DNA from: Branchipolynoe longqiensis
Taxonomy: Eukaryota > Annelida > Polychaeta > Phyllodocida > Polynoidae
Assembly: GCA_030323885.1 (NCBI GenBank)
Contig: CM059203.1
Location: 1,550,001 to 1,614,000, forward strand
Direction of reading: 5' to 3'
DNA length: 64,000 nt
The position numbers were made by a program, and so were the translations under genes. The notes under the pieces were generated by a model. It made no database searches, was not told the DNA's origin, and was given only the letters and a program-made list of their open reading frames with translations. Of the stretch, positions 19,312-29,195 are shown piece by piece; positions within the stretch are counted from its first letter, which is position 1, and each line of letters starts with the position of its first letter.

Positions 19312-21258
19312 CTATTCATCGATGTCCATATCTCGAGTATCCTCCCGAATAGTATTTGCACAGTCACCGCCATAGCATTTACAGAGTGGAGTGCAGGGCA
19401 GGCCATTCTTCAAGCAGCTACACCTAATTCCCCTGCACCCTGCTTTGCAGCCATATTTGATGAGTTCAACTGTAGCCCATGGGGCAGGCAAGGCGAGACA
19501 TCTCACTGGAACATACACCTCTTTCTCCAATTTCCATCTATTTCCTTCAATTGGAGGAAGGGCCGGACAATTATCTGGGTATGATTTGTCCTGCATTGTG
19601 ATGTAGTTTGCACGGATGATATAGTCCAGCAGTCCCTGGCCAAACAGGCATGTGAGTTTCCTCTTTGTTGTTGATGCTGACAGTAGGTCCTTGATGGACA
19701 TAGTGAGCTTGGGTCTTGCACCATGTTCACTTCAAAGGCCAGATGTGTCCTTGAAACAAGCTTTTTTGGTATTTCAAGTGGTCGGTTCATCAACTCCCCA
19801 TCTTCATCTTGCTGGAACATAACAATCACTGTTCCATGGAAGGTTCCTTGCCCAGTCGGTGTGTCTTCCAAGAGGTCAATATTATCTATCGCAAACCATG
19901 TGTTCAGACCCTTCTTGGCAAAGTCTGGAAGACAAAATCCACCAGCTTCCTTCATTCGCTGGAGAACACACTGCTCAACTCGTTTCTCTAAGTCAATGAT
20001 CTTCAGGTAGTCACTTCCGACATAGACAGCTGAGAGGTTCTCGATGATATTCTTGTCGCGCATTCTAGAGTGAACAGCCAGGGGAAGACCGATCAAGAGA
20101 GGGGTTTGGACCGTTTGTCGGAATGCACTGTCTTTCTTCGGCTGGTGTTTTACCTGGCGATCAGTCCGAGTATTCTGAACTAGAAATTGGCTTGTGACGT
20201 CGACAGTTTTGTCCACCTCCTGGTCCCGTATTCCAGACATTTTGATAACGTCACTACCAAAGAGCAGGTGGCTCAAGAAAAACTGGAGTAAAGACGGATT
20301 TTCAAAATTTCTGAAGTTTCCTGTGAAAGACCAACTGCGTTGTTGCATCATCTCTTCTCGCAGAAGTTTGGCGACCGTCCTGAGGTGACCAACTTTTTCA
20401 CCATCATCCAACATTGAGTACCTGAGATCCATGGCCTTGCTGACAGCAGTGGGGAGAACAAGATTGTCAGGCTCATTTCGTCTCAGTGAGGCAACAAACT
20501 TAACATCTGGAAGACGCTCGCTGATGAGTCTTTTGAGGTATTTCCGATAGTTCTCACTCTCGGTAATATCTATGTGGTACCTTTTCAGAATTGACAAGTA
20601 TTCATCATTGACCTCAGCCATGCTCAATGTAATATCATCGTCACTAAGGGTGTTTTGAATAGCGAGGAGCAATTGTTCATCACATAGTGAGCGAATGAGC
20701 GATACATTACTGCGATCCATCTTCGTTGATATTCTCTGTGCAGAGCGCAAACATGTCCGATGATAGTGCTTTTCAAGAGCTGACGCGTCACCGGGTCCCT
20801 CAAGGTCAGCTACACCAACTCTGACCTGGTCATCCGGGGTTTGCTGCTTGATCTCAAGGAGTGTTTTACCCATTGTATCAGTAAGAACACAGTGCAGTGG
20901 CTCTGAGTCAGTCTTGGGGCAAAAGTCACAGGTGGAGAACATACACACTTCTTCCTTTGGGACAGTCCTTGACCGCTTTGGCCGTACCGATCCCTCAGCA
21001 CTTGAAAGTCGCCCTCATCCTCGTGGAGCACAAATAGGTGAATCGGTTCGGGGGTCGCTTACTAAGGCGTTCAATCTTAGTCTTGCTGACGATAAGTTTC
21101 CGACATTCACTATGATATCGAACAGATTTGAGGTCTTCTTCATTCAAGCCGGACAACTGATTCAATAGTTTATGAATGTCACTTTGAGTGTCACCAAGAG
21201 ACACCCTCTCCCGGCAGCATCGTAAAAGTTCATCTGTCATGGCTGGATTGTTCACCAA
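19312..21258 (-). pseudogene. Putative transposon protein with Cys-rich (CXC-like) C-terminus
   Basis: Three consecutive minus-strand frames (21258-20995, 20948-19503, 19701-19312) look like one gene broken by a stop and a frameshift. The N-terminal part has spaced His/Cys residues (RYHSECRKLI, FSTCDFCPKTDSEPL, HYHRTCL) suggesting zinc binding. The middle has an acidic motif AIDNIDLLEDTPTGQGTFHG that could contribute catalytic residues. The C-terminus has CKAGCRGIRCSCLKNG and CTPLCKCYGG, like tesmin/CXC DNA-binding repeats. I recognise it as a recurrent type of invertebrate uncharacterised, transposon-linked protein but cannot name the superfamily. Its location between long inverted repeats suggests a transposase. 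Confidence 0.65.
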
Positions 21259-21739
21259 TCACCTGTTTGATTTGGCACATTCTTTACAAATCACACAAAC
21301 ATTATCCTCCCCTGCAGACATATCGGCCGTATGTGATTTACTGATCTTGTTAATAATGCTGGCAAAGAGTATTTCCGATGGGGCTCAAAACTGTTTGAGA
21401 AACATAAATGAAATCATGCTGATGACAATCATTTATATGGTCCATTTTAATTGGAGTATCTGGAATACAAATTTGACGTTCTGGAAGATCTGTAGTGAAG
21501 TCTATCACCAAGCTTCAGACCTGAACGAAAAAATAGCGTCAGTAGTTTCGGTGTTCGGAGACCCTATATGATGAACCCAAAGTCAGCAAAAATACTTTCT
21601 GCTGCTTTTGAAGTTCCCACAATCACCTCAGTATGCTTAAATCTCCCCAAACTAAGAAATCGGATCATACATGATGAGGATACTTGCCGGTGTCCATCCT
21701 GAAGGCACATGAGTACGAGTCAAACCCTAACTTGTCAAC

Positions 21740-22035
21740 CAGAAGTGAAAACCTACACTTCCGGTTGCTTTGTAAGTGTTATAAATCAACTCAGCATACC
21801 TGAAAACCTACAAATCGACACTTCAAGTATGAAAATCGGTCAACAATTTCCGGAGATAGGTGAATGGCCAGTTGCGGGGGGTCTCAAAACGGAAATGACC
21901 CCCCACGAAGGGGGGAGGGGTCTGAAAATTTGGACCCGATCATTTTCTGTTAGCCTGAACCCTATTGAAGCCAGAACTGCAAAAAAATCAATTTTAGCAC
22001 AAAAATCCTACGGAAATACATATCATACCGCACTA
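21740..22035 (-). repeat. Right terminal inverted repeat
   Basis: Pairs with 18826-19125. It ends CATACCGCACTA followed by the TTC target duplicate. Confidence 0.9.
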
Positions 22036-22198
22036 TTCACTCTTCACAGCCTCCGCCGAGGCGCCGCCCAGGCCTGCCACCGTGCCGGGGTGCCCCTGGC
22101 CGATATAATGGCGCAGGGCACCTGGACCTCTGAGGCGGTGCATGCATACGTGCCCCGCCTCGCCCCCTCGGGCGCGCCTCGAGCCCTCTCCTCCGTTT

Positions 22199-22470
22199 TG
22201 GTGGAGGGCTCCTCGGCGCGTCTTCCCTGAACTCTTAAAGCTTACGGTATACTTCCGCTCCCTCTGAGCCTCCTTTTACCTCATCACTTTGCTTGTTTTA
22301 TATGTTGCTCCTCATGAGCCCCCTCACTTGCATTGTTCTACCTTACTGGTTTCTATGTTGCTCCTCATTAGCCTCCTCACTTGCATTGCTGTATACCTGT
22401 CTTACCTGAGGCGTACCAATAAACGCCTCCTTTCTCCACACCCGCCTCGCTTCCTTCCTTTTCGCGCATC
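22199..22470 (+). repeat. B1 repeat (GC-rich YR element)
   Basis: A 272-base unit from TGGTGGAGGGCTCCTCGGCG to CTTTTCGCGCATC, matching B2 with few differences. It holds a polyadenylation-type AATAAA at 22418 and so probably contains the transcript 3' end. Confidence 0.92.
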
Positions 22471-22713
22471 GGTCGTAATGCTCGCATTACGTTTGATGTG
22501 TGGAGAGGAAGAGACCCTCCCCCCGCCCGCCGCCGTCGCGCAGCATTCGCACCTCCGCTGCCACCCGCCTCTCAGCCCTCGCCCTCGCCCTTCCCCCGGC
22601 CCGCCGCTTTCTCACCTCCCCCGACCTCGCCGTCCCTTCCTCCCTTATAAGGCCGCCCGCCGGCCTCCCTCAGTCACTCGCCATCCTGCCGTCCTCCCTG
22701 CTGCTCCAATTTC
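22471..22713 (+). repeat. A2 repeat (GC-rich YR element)
   Basis: Begins exactly at the end of B1 with GGTCGTAATGCTCGCATTAC. The palindrome is perfect here (GTAATGC-TC-GCATTAC). Confidence 0.92.
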
Positions 22714-22747
22714 CTCCACCCACCCACCCAACTCTCTTCTCTCCTGC

Positions 22748-23019
22748 TGGTGGAGGGCTCCTCGGCGCCTCTTCCCTGAACTCTTAAAGCTTACGGTATA
22801 CTTCCGCTCCCTCTGAGCCTCCTTTTACCTCATCACTTTGCTTGTTTTATATGTTGCTCCTCATGTGCCCCCTCACTTGCATTGTTCTACCTTACTTGTT
22901 TCTATGTTGCTCCTCATGAGCCTCCTCACTTGCATTGCTGTATACCTGTCTTACCTGAGGCGTACCAATAAACGCCTCCTTTCTCCACACCCGCCTCGCT
23001 TCCTTCCTTTTCGCGCATC
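22748..23019 (+). repeat. B2 repeat (GC-rich YR element)
   Basis: A 272-base match to B1. It ends in CGCGCATC at the element's right boundary, where Gypsy 3' sequence resumes. Confidence 0.92.
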
Positions 23020-23399
23020 ATAGTCTGTGCATTGATAAAATGCAGAGAAAAAGAAAACGGACTCAAGATGATATGCACTTGTGAATCATCATGTATAACA
23101 CATTGTATTCTCGCTAACAGACTTTGTGGATATGTTTTTGTATTATTATTTTGAAGGGAGATATGTATATGCATGTGAAATGAGCCCAGGAAGAGGGGTC
23201 GGATGGAGTGCGGACTAATGAAACTACGGACTCGGTTTTGGTCAATTCAGGAATCGAGAGACATACATCGTTCATTTAAAAATGTGCATATGGATAAATC
23301 GGACTGGAGCTTGTGCCAAGCCAGGCTGGTAAATCATACCAGAGGTGTTAAGTTTCAGTGTGACACGTTATCTTTTTATTTCTTTGTATAAAAGGAAGA

Positions 23400-23541
23400 T
23401 GTTATGTATTGTACTGCGGCGTGGCGGCCGGGACCGATGGACTGATCCGAGGGACCAGTGTAAGTGTAGCACGTGGCTGAATAAAGCATTGAGTAACCAG
23501 ACGTCAACGCATGCAGTCGTTTGTCACTTAATCACATTACA
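23400..23541 (+). repeat. 3' LTR of the decayed Gypsy element
   Basis: A 142-base segment TGTTATGTATTG...CACATTACA, preceded by the purine tract AAAAGGAAGA and containing AATAAAG. Size, ends and internal signal parallel the 149-base LTRs (TGTAATGTATAT...CTTTACA) of the related element at 30193-34994. The 5' partner is not in the window, so the call rests on analogy. Confidence 0.7.
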
Positions 23542-23855
23542 GTGGTGATGGTAATGGTGATGGTAGTGGTGATGGTAGTGGGGATGGTATCGGTGATGGT
23601 ATTGAGGATGGTAGCGAGGATGGTAGCGGGATGTTAGCACTAATAGCAGGGATGGTAGTGGTGATGGTGGTGACGGTAGTGGGGATGGTAGTGGGGATGG
23701 TAGTGGGGATGGTACTGGTGATGGTAGTGGTGATGGTAGTGGTGATTGTAGTGGTGATGGTAGTGGTGATGGTAGTGGTGATGGTAGTGGTGATGGTAGT
23801 TGTGATGGTAGTCGGGATGGTAGTCGGGATGGTAGTGGGGATGATGGTATTATTG
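23540..23855. repeat. 12-base minisatellite (GGTGATGGTAGT)n
   Basis: About 25 degenerate units of GGTGATGGTAGT and GGGGATGGTAGT, starting right at the end of the Gypsy LTR. The Met/Val and Thr/Ile repeat proteins predicted across it are repeat translations, not genes. Confidence 0.92.
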
Positions 23856-24390
23856 ACTGCGGAGATCGTGGACAGTAGCCATGAAGTAAACAACAGTAGG
23901 AATCCCGTTAATCTTTTTTGTTTTCTTTTTTCATATTCACATAATAAATTATACGCTACATATATTCACACATGCCATGGCACTTGGCACCGAACGAATC
24001 CAGATGCTGTGACATACTTCCGATTTGGTCAGGCTTGATGGAAGCAGGTTATCAAATCACGCTGACAACATGTGTACAATGATGAAGTACCATAAGCAAC
24101 TCCCGACCATTTGCCGCTCATGAGACCCGCGGAAAGGAGCAGTTTCGTGATGACAGTCGGAATGTGGTCATGGAAGTCGAAATCATCTAAGGAGTGTGTA
24201 ACAACTCACCGACCGAACGGACTTGCCCTGAAAATTGATGGCGCTCGAGCGGAGGGGCCCATACCCGGCCGTTGCAGCGGGCCATAGCTAGGAATTTTTG
24301 TTTGGATGTAGCAGATAAATTATTGGAATGAACAAATGCAAAAAGTCCGGGAGCGGGACGTATAAAAGACCCCTTGCTGCTTATCGGACA
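23856..24390. other. Unassigned
   Basis: I see no coding frame, repeat or RNA gene that I can support here. Confidence 0.5.
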
Positions 24391-24404
24391 GAGTTGCCTA
24401 TGTG

Positions 24405-24745
24405 GCGGCAGTGGGTTTCCTGTAATGTTTGTTTGTTGTTGTTTTACGTCCTAGCAACATTGCATATCATATCAGGACGGGTACCGACTTGGGACAGTGT
24501 GCACTCATGGCCACTTTATAATGCTGCTCCACTGGGAAACCAGGCCGCCAGCACCATGACCTGATATCGCATTCAGTCACATTATCCTGACACTGAGCCA
24601 ATCAGTCCTTCCGCTATCCTAATAATGCCGAGCACCAGACTAAGAAGCGACAAGTATCAATTTTTATGTCATTGGTTTGACTCGATCAGGATTCGAACCC
24701 ACAAACTCATGGGTTTGGATATCCTGATCTTCGAAAACAGGAGAC
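24405..24745 (-). repeat. tRNA-headed SINE, copy 1
   Basis: The plus-strand sequence contains GGACGGGTACCGACTTGGGACAG-type body blocks also seen at 60900. A TTTGACTCGATCAGGATTCGAACCC stretch is, in reverse, an RNA polymerase III B box (GGGTTCGAATCC). The A-box region at 24710-24750 is eroded. The SINE therefore lies on the minus strand with its tRNA-like head on the right. Confidence 0.7.
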
Positions 24746-24885
24746 ACCCCCCCCCCCCCCGTCTGGTAGTGGTTTCCTCCAAAGGAATATGTCAGAATGA
24801 CCATATGTTTGACATCAAATAGCAAATGATAAAATCCAATGTGCTTTATAGGCGTCGTTAAATAAACAGACTTTCCTTTTTTGCC
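24746..24885 (+). repeat. Dispersed repeat tail (mollusc-like)
   Basis: After a C11 tract, GGTAGTGGTTTCCTCC ... AATGTGCTTTATAGGCGTCGTTAAATAAAC resembles a repeat tail I associate with molluscan genomes. It is noncoding. The identification is from memory and should be treated as tentative. Confidence 0.5.
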
Positions 24886-25641
24886 AAAGGCCCGAGGAAT
24901 GGCGATATCTCCCCACCCCCCGAATAATTATTTTAAATCTAGAGGCTCCGAAATGTCATTTACAGCTATGTCAGAAATGTTATATGGCAGGTTTTCTTTG
25001 GGGGTGAGGGTGGGGGTAGGGCGGAGAACCTAGTCCTTCGCCCCCTCCCCTGTAGCTTCGGCCCTGATAAGTTCACAAAAGGCAGCTGCAGTAGCCGACA
25101 GACACCACCACAATCAACAAAATAACCAACAATAAAATATAATTATGAACATGTTTACAGCGAAACTGCTCAGATTATGTATGTGTAAATAGTGGGGAAT
25201 GAGCGGATGCTCATCCCGGGGCGGCGAGGCGCGGCGCCCACCCCCTCTCCCCCCACCGCCAGGTGGTGGGGTGTGGGAGTGGGGGTAGGGGGGGCCGACA
25301 GAGCATGCACACCGATGCTCATGCCCTCAGCTGGTCACTCCGCATCACACATCCGGACTGACCACTACACAATTTTACTTTCGCACCCAGGGCATCTCGC
25401 AAACCCACCAACGAGATATGCCCAGACACGGATCGGCCGGGAAAAAGCGGCTAGCTGCACTACCTGCGTGCATTGTTATGGGGTTCGGGACAATGGAGGC
25501 TCACCGCGGGGAGCGGGGTGCTCCGCCATTGACAGTGACCACTCCTACATACCGCCTGGGCAGTCCTCCCCACGGCCGGCCGGTGCGGCCGCGTCCCCAC
25601 GCGACGGCAGTCCCGTCCATGGCAAGGAGGCGGACACCCGC

Positions 25642-26711
25642 ATGGAGCAACGTTTGGCGGAAATGGAGGCGAGATTCGACGACCAGATTGGGGCCCTCCA
25701 CGATGCCATACTTCTCATAGCAGAGGCGGCCCGGGGGCGCGACCTGCCCCAGATCAACCCGCTGGCATGCGCCGACGACTGCCCCGGCGCCACGCCGGCT
25801 GCCCCCCTCCCCCCGCCTGGGTTGGCCCCGCAACAGCCTGGGGAGTCCATGCGCGGGCCCCCGCACTTGGAGGGGCCACATGGCTGGCTCTGCCGCCTCA
25901 CGTCATACAGGGCCTGGCCCCGGATCCCCTCCTCGCCGTCGAATCCCCGGTTGGAGCGGTCATCCCAGCAGCCGACACTCACTGGGATGGGATCGTGCGC
26001 AGGCAGGCTAGGGCACACCAAATAGAAGTGCTCGATGACGAGATGGATCGTGACCATGCGCAGTACCGCAGGCTCGAAGGTAGGCGAACCATCATGCATG
26101 ACATCTTTGTAGCGAACCCGATATCCAAGCCTTACATGTATCTCGAGCGGTCTGAATGCCAGTCCGCTGCCCAGAAACTGGCCTCGCGCGGGACCATGAC
26201 CGAGAGGGGGTACCTCTGTCCGTTTATGGCCCTACTCGACAACGAGCCGGTATACGACCCGCTGGACTATAGGGACATGATTGACCACTACCGGTGCATC
26301 ACCGAGGAGTGTATGACGAAGCCTTGGCCCATGGTACGCAAATGGTCGCAGCGGATATTTGATGGTATCAAAAAGAACAAGATTACATGGTCCGATAGGA
26401 ACGCCATGCCGCACGAGCGGCTCACTTACTACACGGCACTGCCCGCCTCGACACGGACCGACGCATGTGGTGGAAGGGAAGAAGGCAATGGCGGCAACAA
26501 ACCGGGGTGTGCCCACATCGAGGCGGAGGCTCACGAACGGCCGTGCCCCGTGTTTAACTCGGCACGCCGCTGCACCCTCCCCCAGCACCACCAGGACGGC
26601 CCCGACGAGGTCGTCCATGCCTGTGCCCACTGCTTTAGGGTCACTCAGGCATTCTACAACCATTCCGAGCAACAGTGCCGCCGCAAGGCACGGGATTGTG
26701 CAAAAAACTAG
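25642..26711 (+). pseudogene. Gag-like protein with C-terminal Cys/His finger (frameshifted)
   Basis: The frame beginning MEQRLAEMEARFDDQIGALH encodes a coiled-coil-like N-terminus. Around 25850-25890 the coding sense moves to another frame that continues WDGIVRRQARAHQIEVLDD, AQYRRLEGRRTIMHDIF and DYRDMIDHYRCITEECM to the end. The C-terminus carries CPVFNSARRC, HACAHCFRV and NHSEQQC. This cluster matches the CxxFNxxxxC...HxCxxC...H...C gag fingers of DIRS-like elements. The frameshift breaks the gene unless it is a sequencing error or a programmed shift. Confidence 0.65.
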
Positions 26712-27640
26712 ATGCGGGGGGGGTGGCCCAATGGCACGCCCCCCCACCCCCGCTCTGCCCGCCCGCGTCGCCGACGGCAGGCCGCAGGGACTCCCAACGA
26801 CCACTGACCCCGCCATGGCAGATCATGGCGGGGACCACACAGCTCAAGCCGGCGCACCGGCACCCGCTGAACCTGCCGGCCCCGCACCCGCTGAACCCCG
26901 TCCCGGGCCGGCCGGTGGCCCGCCCCCTCCCCCCACCACTGCCTGCCGGCATTCCTCGGGCGTGGTGGAGCGGATCCGGCGGCGGCTGCACCAACGGACC
27001 GTCTCGCCCTGGCAGCAGGAGGGCCATCAGCCATTAACGCCGTCTCACCTCACCGCCATATCGCCACATCGCCTCACCGCCACATCTGGAGGTCACGCCA
27101 GGGCCGGTCAATCCACCAGACAGCCCATTACAGCGCCATATCGCCGTCTTGCCTCACCGCCACATCAGGCGGACAACCCCGGCTCGACGACCCGACAGAT
27201 GCGCCGCCCGTTGCCGCCGCCCCCACGGGAGGCCCCAATCCAACACACGCACCACCCCCCCATCACACCTGCCCCAACCAGTCAGCACCCACGCTGGCAG
27301 ATGCGGGCGACCCGACAGGCGTGACCGGCATGGGGAATGCGGGCACCCGATGGATTCCGGGAAACGGACCAGCACTAAATGTGGGCAGCGGCACATACAC
27401 AGGCACCGCACGAGTATTCACCACATGGCTCCCGCTGGCGCTGCCTCGCGGGGCCGGGACCCCCCGCCCGGAATCGGCGGGGCCGACCCCGAGGCAACCA
27501 ACAATGGCCCCGGCGCCCCCCGGGGTCGCAGGGAGGCCCATCCCGACTTTGACCGGACCCGGATCCACTGCGCTCAGGACGCTACAACGCTCCCCGACCC
27601 GCGGGCATTCGCGGCACACCGCCGCGACCACTGGCCGCGC
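26712..27640 (+). other. Pro-rich spacer between gag and RT
   Basis: A C-rich region open in several frames, with Pro/Thr/His-rich translations and no recognisable motif. It may be an N-terminal disordered extension of the RT polyprotein, since the RT frame is open from 27149. Confidence 0.5.
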
Positions 27641-28837
27641 CCCACCTCCGTGGTGGATGGCGGAATAGCGGATATATACACGGCCGTCCGCGCCACCGGG
27701 ATGCCCAATGCGGTCGAGGCCCACATACCGGTACCAAGTGGCATTAGGGCCGACTGGTGGAGCGCCCTGCTCTCCGGGTCCTCTGACCACCGCCAGCTGG
27801 TCGACTTCCTCCGGTTCGGCTTCCCCCTCGGCTACCTCGGCCCCACCTCCGGCACGGGACAGGTCGGGAACCACCCCAGCGCCGCCAAACACCTGGAGGC
27901 CGTGGGGGAATACATCCGAAGGGAGATGGAGTGTGGGGTGCTCCACGGCCCCTACCGCGAACCACCCTTCCAACCATGGTTCCATGCATCACCCATGATG
28001 ACCAGGGAGAAGGCCGACCCCACTAAGAGGAGGATTATCACCGACCTCTCCTTACCCCGCAAAACGTCCGTCAATCCGTACATCATCAAGAATACCGCAC
28101 TCGGCCACACACGCGACCACTGCCTCCCCTCGGTCGACGGGTTCACACGCAAGCTCCGGGCCAGCGACCCTAAAAGCTTCATGTTCACCATGGACATTAG
28201 CAGGGTCTATAAGAACTTTAGGTCCTGCCCTCTCGACTGGCCCCTCCTCGGGGCCCGCTGGCGAGGTGGCTACTACATCGACACCTCTGTTCCGTTTGGC
28301 GCCCGCGGGTCCAGCTACCACATACAGAGGGTGGCAGAGGCAGTGGTTTACATACTACGCAGATGCGGGATAGCCGCAACGATGTATCTAGATGACCTCA
28401 TAGTCATCGCACCTGACCGCCCCACCGTCGAAGCCCACTTCCACTCCACCAGAGGCGTGTTTCGCGAGCTCGGCCTCCCCGAGGCGGCTGAGAAGACGCA
28501 GCCACCCGTGACGGCCTTCCGGTGGCTCGGAATCCTTATAGATGCCCCCACCGTGACCCTGGCCATGCCGCCCAACAAGGTCGCGGGCACCATGACGATG
28601 GTACACGCCACTGCCGCGAGGGCCCGCATAACGAGGAAGCAGCTCCAGTCCCTGCTCGGAAAGCTCCTTCACCTCTCGAAGTGTGTCTGCCCCACCATGC
28701 TCTTCGTCGGGACCAGCCCCCGCGTTGACGACGAGATGTGGGTGGACCTCGCCGCATTTGCTGAAGGTTGGAACGGAACCGCGATCATACCCCCCAACCA
28801 CCCAGGAAGGGACATAGCGGTGGATGCCTGCCGATGA
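27149..28837 (+). CDS. Reverse transcriptase of the YR element
   Basis: 562-residue frame; the first ~170 residues are Pro/Arg-rich and probably noncatalytic. RT follows: LVDFLRFGFPLGYLG, PFQPWFHASPMMTREKAD, RRIITDLSLPRKTSVN, motif A MFTMDISRVYKNF, a VPFGARGSSYHIQR block and the catalytic YLDD (ATMYLDDLIVIAP), then the thumb KQLQSLLGKLLHLSKCV. It ends just as RNase H should begin. RNase H is in other frames downstream, so this gene makes at best an RT without RNase H. The start codon is uncertain. Confidence 0.8.
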   Translation: MPHRHIRRTTPARRPDRCAARCRRPHGRPQSNTRTTPPSHLPQPVSTHAGRCGRPDRRDRHGECGHPMDSGKRTSTKCGQRHIHRHRTSIHHMAPAGAASRGRDPPPGIGGADPEATNNGPGAPRGRREAHPDFDRTRIHCAQDATTLPDPRAFAAHRRDHWPRPTSVVDGGIADIYTAVRATGMPNAVEAHIPVPSGIRADWWSALLSGSSDHRQLVDFLRFGFPLGYLGPTSGTGQVGNHPSAAKHLEAVGEYIRREMECGVLHGPYREPPFQPWFHASPMMTREKADPTKRRIITDLSLPRKTSVNPYIIKNTALGHTRDHCLPSVDGFTRKLRASDPKSFMFTMDISRVYKNFRSCPLDWPLLGARWRGGYYIDTSVPFGARGSSYHIQRVAEAVVYILRRCGIAATMYLDDLIVIAPDRPTVEAHFHSTRGVFRELGLPEAAEKTQPPVTAFRWLGILIDAPTVTLAMPPNKVAGTMTMVHATAARARITRKQLQSLLGKLLHLSKCVCPTMLFVGTSPRVDDEMWVDLAAFAEGWNGTAIIPPNHPGRDIAVDACR

Positions 28838-29160
28838 CACACACACCTACTCCATGCCCCTCAGTGACAGCTACTGTAACGCCGACGACAGCATCACGTA
28901 AATTGAGGCCCTCAACGTGCTGGTTGTGCTCCACATGCTGGCCCGCCCGCACGATACCGGTGGCCACATAGCTATATGGTGCGACAACGCCACCGGCTGC
29001 TCACAATAGCAAGGGCCACTTGGATGTTCCAGGCAGTCCGGAACGTCCGCATAACCTACCACCACATTCCCGGCCACCTGAATGTCATAGCCAACGCACT
29101 GAGTAGGGCCCACATACGCCATAAGCACCAGGCTACTGCCGAAAGATTTTGCATTGAAAA
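28838..29160 (+). pseudogene. RNase H remnant
   Basis: Two frames carry RNase H-like pieces: IEALNVLVVLHMLARP with WCDNATGCSQ, and further on HHIPGHLNVIANALSRAH, which is the usual end of the domain. Stops (one near 28901) and a frameshift separate them. Confidence 0.7.
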
Positions 29161-29195
29161 CTGCTTAACACCTGTTGCACCGGCTCTGCTACATT

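Larger units (their letters stand above)
18826..22035. mobile_element. DNA transposon with ~280-300 bp terminal inverted repeats
   Basis: The ends TAGTGTGGTATG (left) and CATACCGCACTA (right) start inverted repeats that run inward to about 19115-19137 and 21757-21737. The target duplication is TTC (18823-18825 and 22036-22038), supported by restored frame continuity of the host YR gene. It carries one degenerate minus-strand gene. A 3-bp duplication is known for PIF/Harbinger and CACTA groups, and Academ elements also make 3-4 bp. The ends here read TAG...CTA rather than CAC...GTG, so I do not assign a superfamily. Confidence 0.88.
18050..22230 (+). pseudogene. Tyrosine recombinase split by a DNA transposon
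   Basis: The N-terminal part (18050-18825) has the SAM-like half (ASLYARALAPASIKNAVSG) and the first Arg box (FGMLRQSNLLAP). An in-frame TAG at 18469-18471 lies just before it. The C-terminal part (22036-22230) has HSLRRGAAQA (His and second Arg), a W in QGTWTSEA, and the nucleophile Tyr in AVHAYVPR. The two parts are separated by the 3,210-base DNA transposon plus one TTC copy. The reading frame is continuous across the junction if the insert and one duplicated TTC are ignored. The insertion therefore hit an otherwise contiguous gene. Confidence 0.88.
15573..23019 (+). mobile_element. GC-rich YR retrotransposon with A/B split repeats (interrupted)
   Basis: Order on the plus strand: A1 (15573-15815), a Pro-rich region, RT-RNase H, YR, B1 (22199-22470), A2 (22471-22713), B2 (22748-23019). 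A1/A2 and B1/B2 are nearly identical pairs, giving the Ngaro-type A1 ... B1-A2-B2 pattern. The element is strikingly GC-rich (C-rich plus strand) against AT-rich surroundings. The YR gene is split by a 3.2 kb DNA transposon, and there are stops in RT and YR, so it is inactive. Without that insert it would be about 4.2 kb. No recognisable gag finger is visible. Confidence 0.9.
13675..23541 (+). mobile_element. Decayed Gypsy LTR element, interrupted by a YR retrotransposon
   Basis: The left part (13675-15572) holds pol fragments similar to the young Gypsy at 30193-34994. The right part (23020-23541) holds its 3' untranslated region, a purine-rich tract (AAAAGGAAGA) and a 142-base LTR. The 7.4 kb in between is a foreign YR element. 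The 5' LTR, gag, protease and most of RT are missing. The first recognisable pol segment (the GLGKINVEARIHVD region, equivalent to the start of RT) is joined directly to the end of the RT domain (NWEGHHEKAFQKLK), showing a large internal deletion. Confidence 0.8.

Noticed and set aside
18826..22035. Classification as a CACTA element
   Set aside because: The 3-base duplication fits, but the ends read TAGTG...CACTA, the inverse of canonical CACTA...TAGTG, and the protein lacks features I associate with that group.
23540..23893. Long Val/Met and Thr/Ile repeat proteins on both strands
   Set aside because: These are translations of a 12-base minisatellite. Both strands stay open because the unit length is a multiple of three.
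24660..24760. tRNA genes here and near 55000-55085 and 61070-61130
   Set aside because: Only A/B-box-like parts with mismatched stems are present, in shared SINE bodies. They are SINE heads, not tRNA genes.
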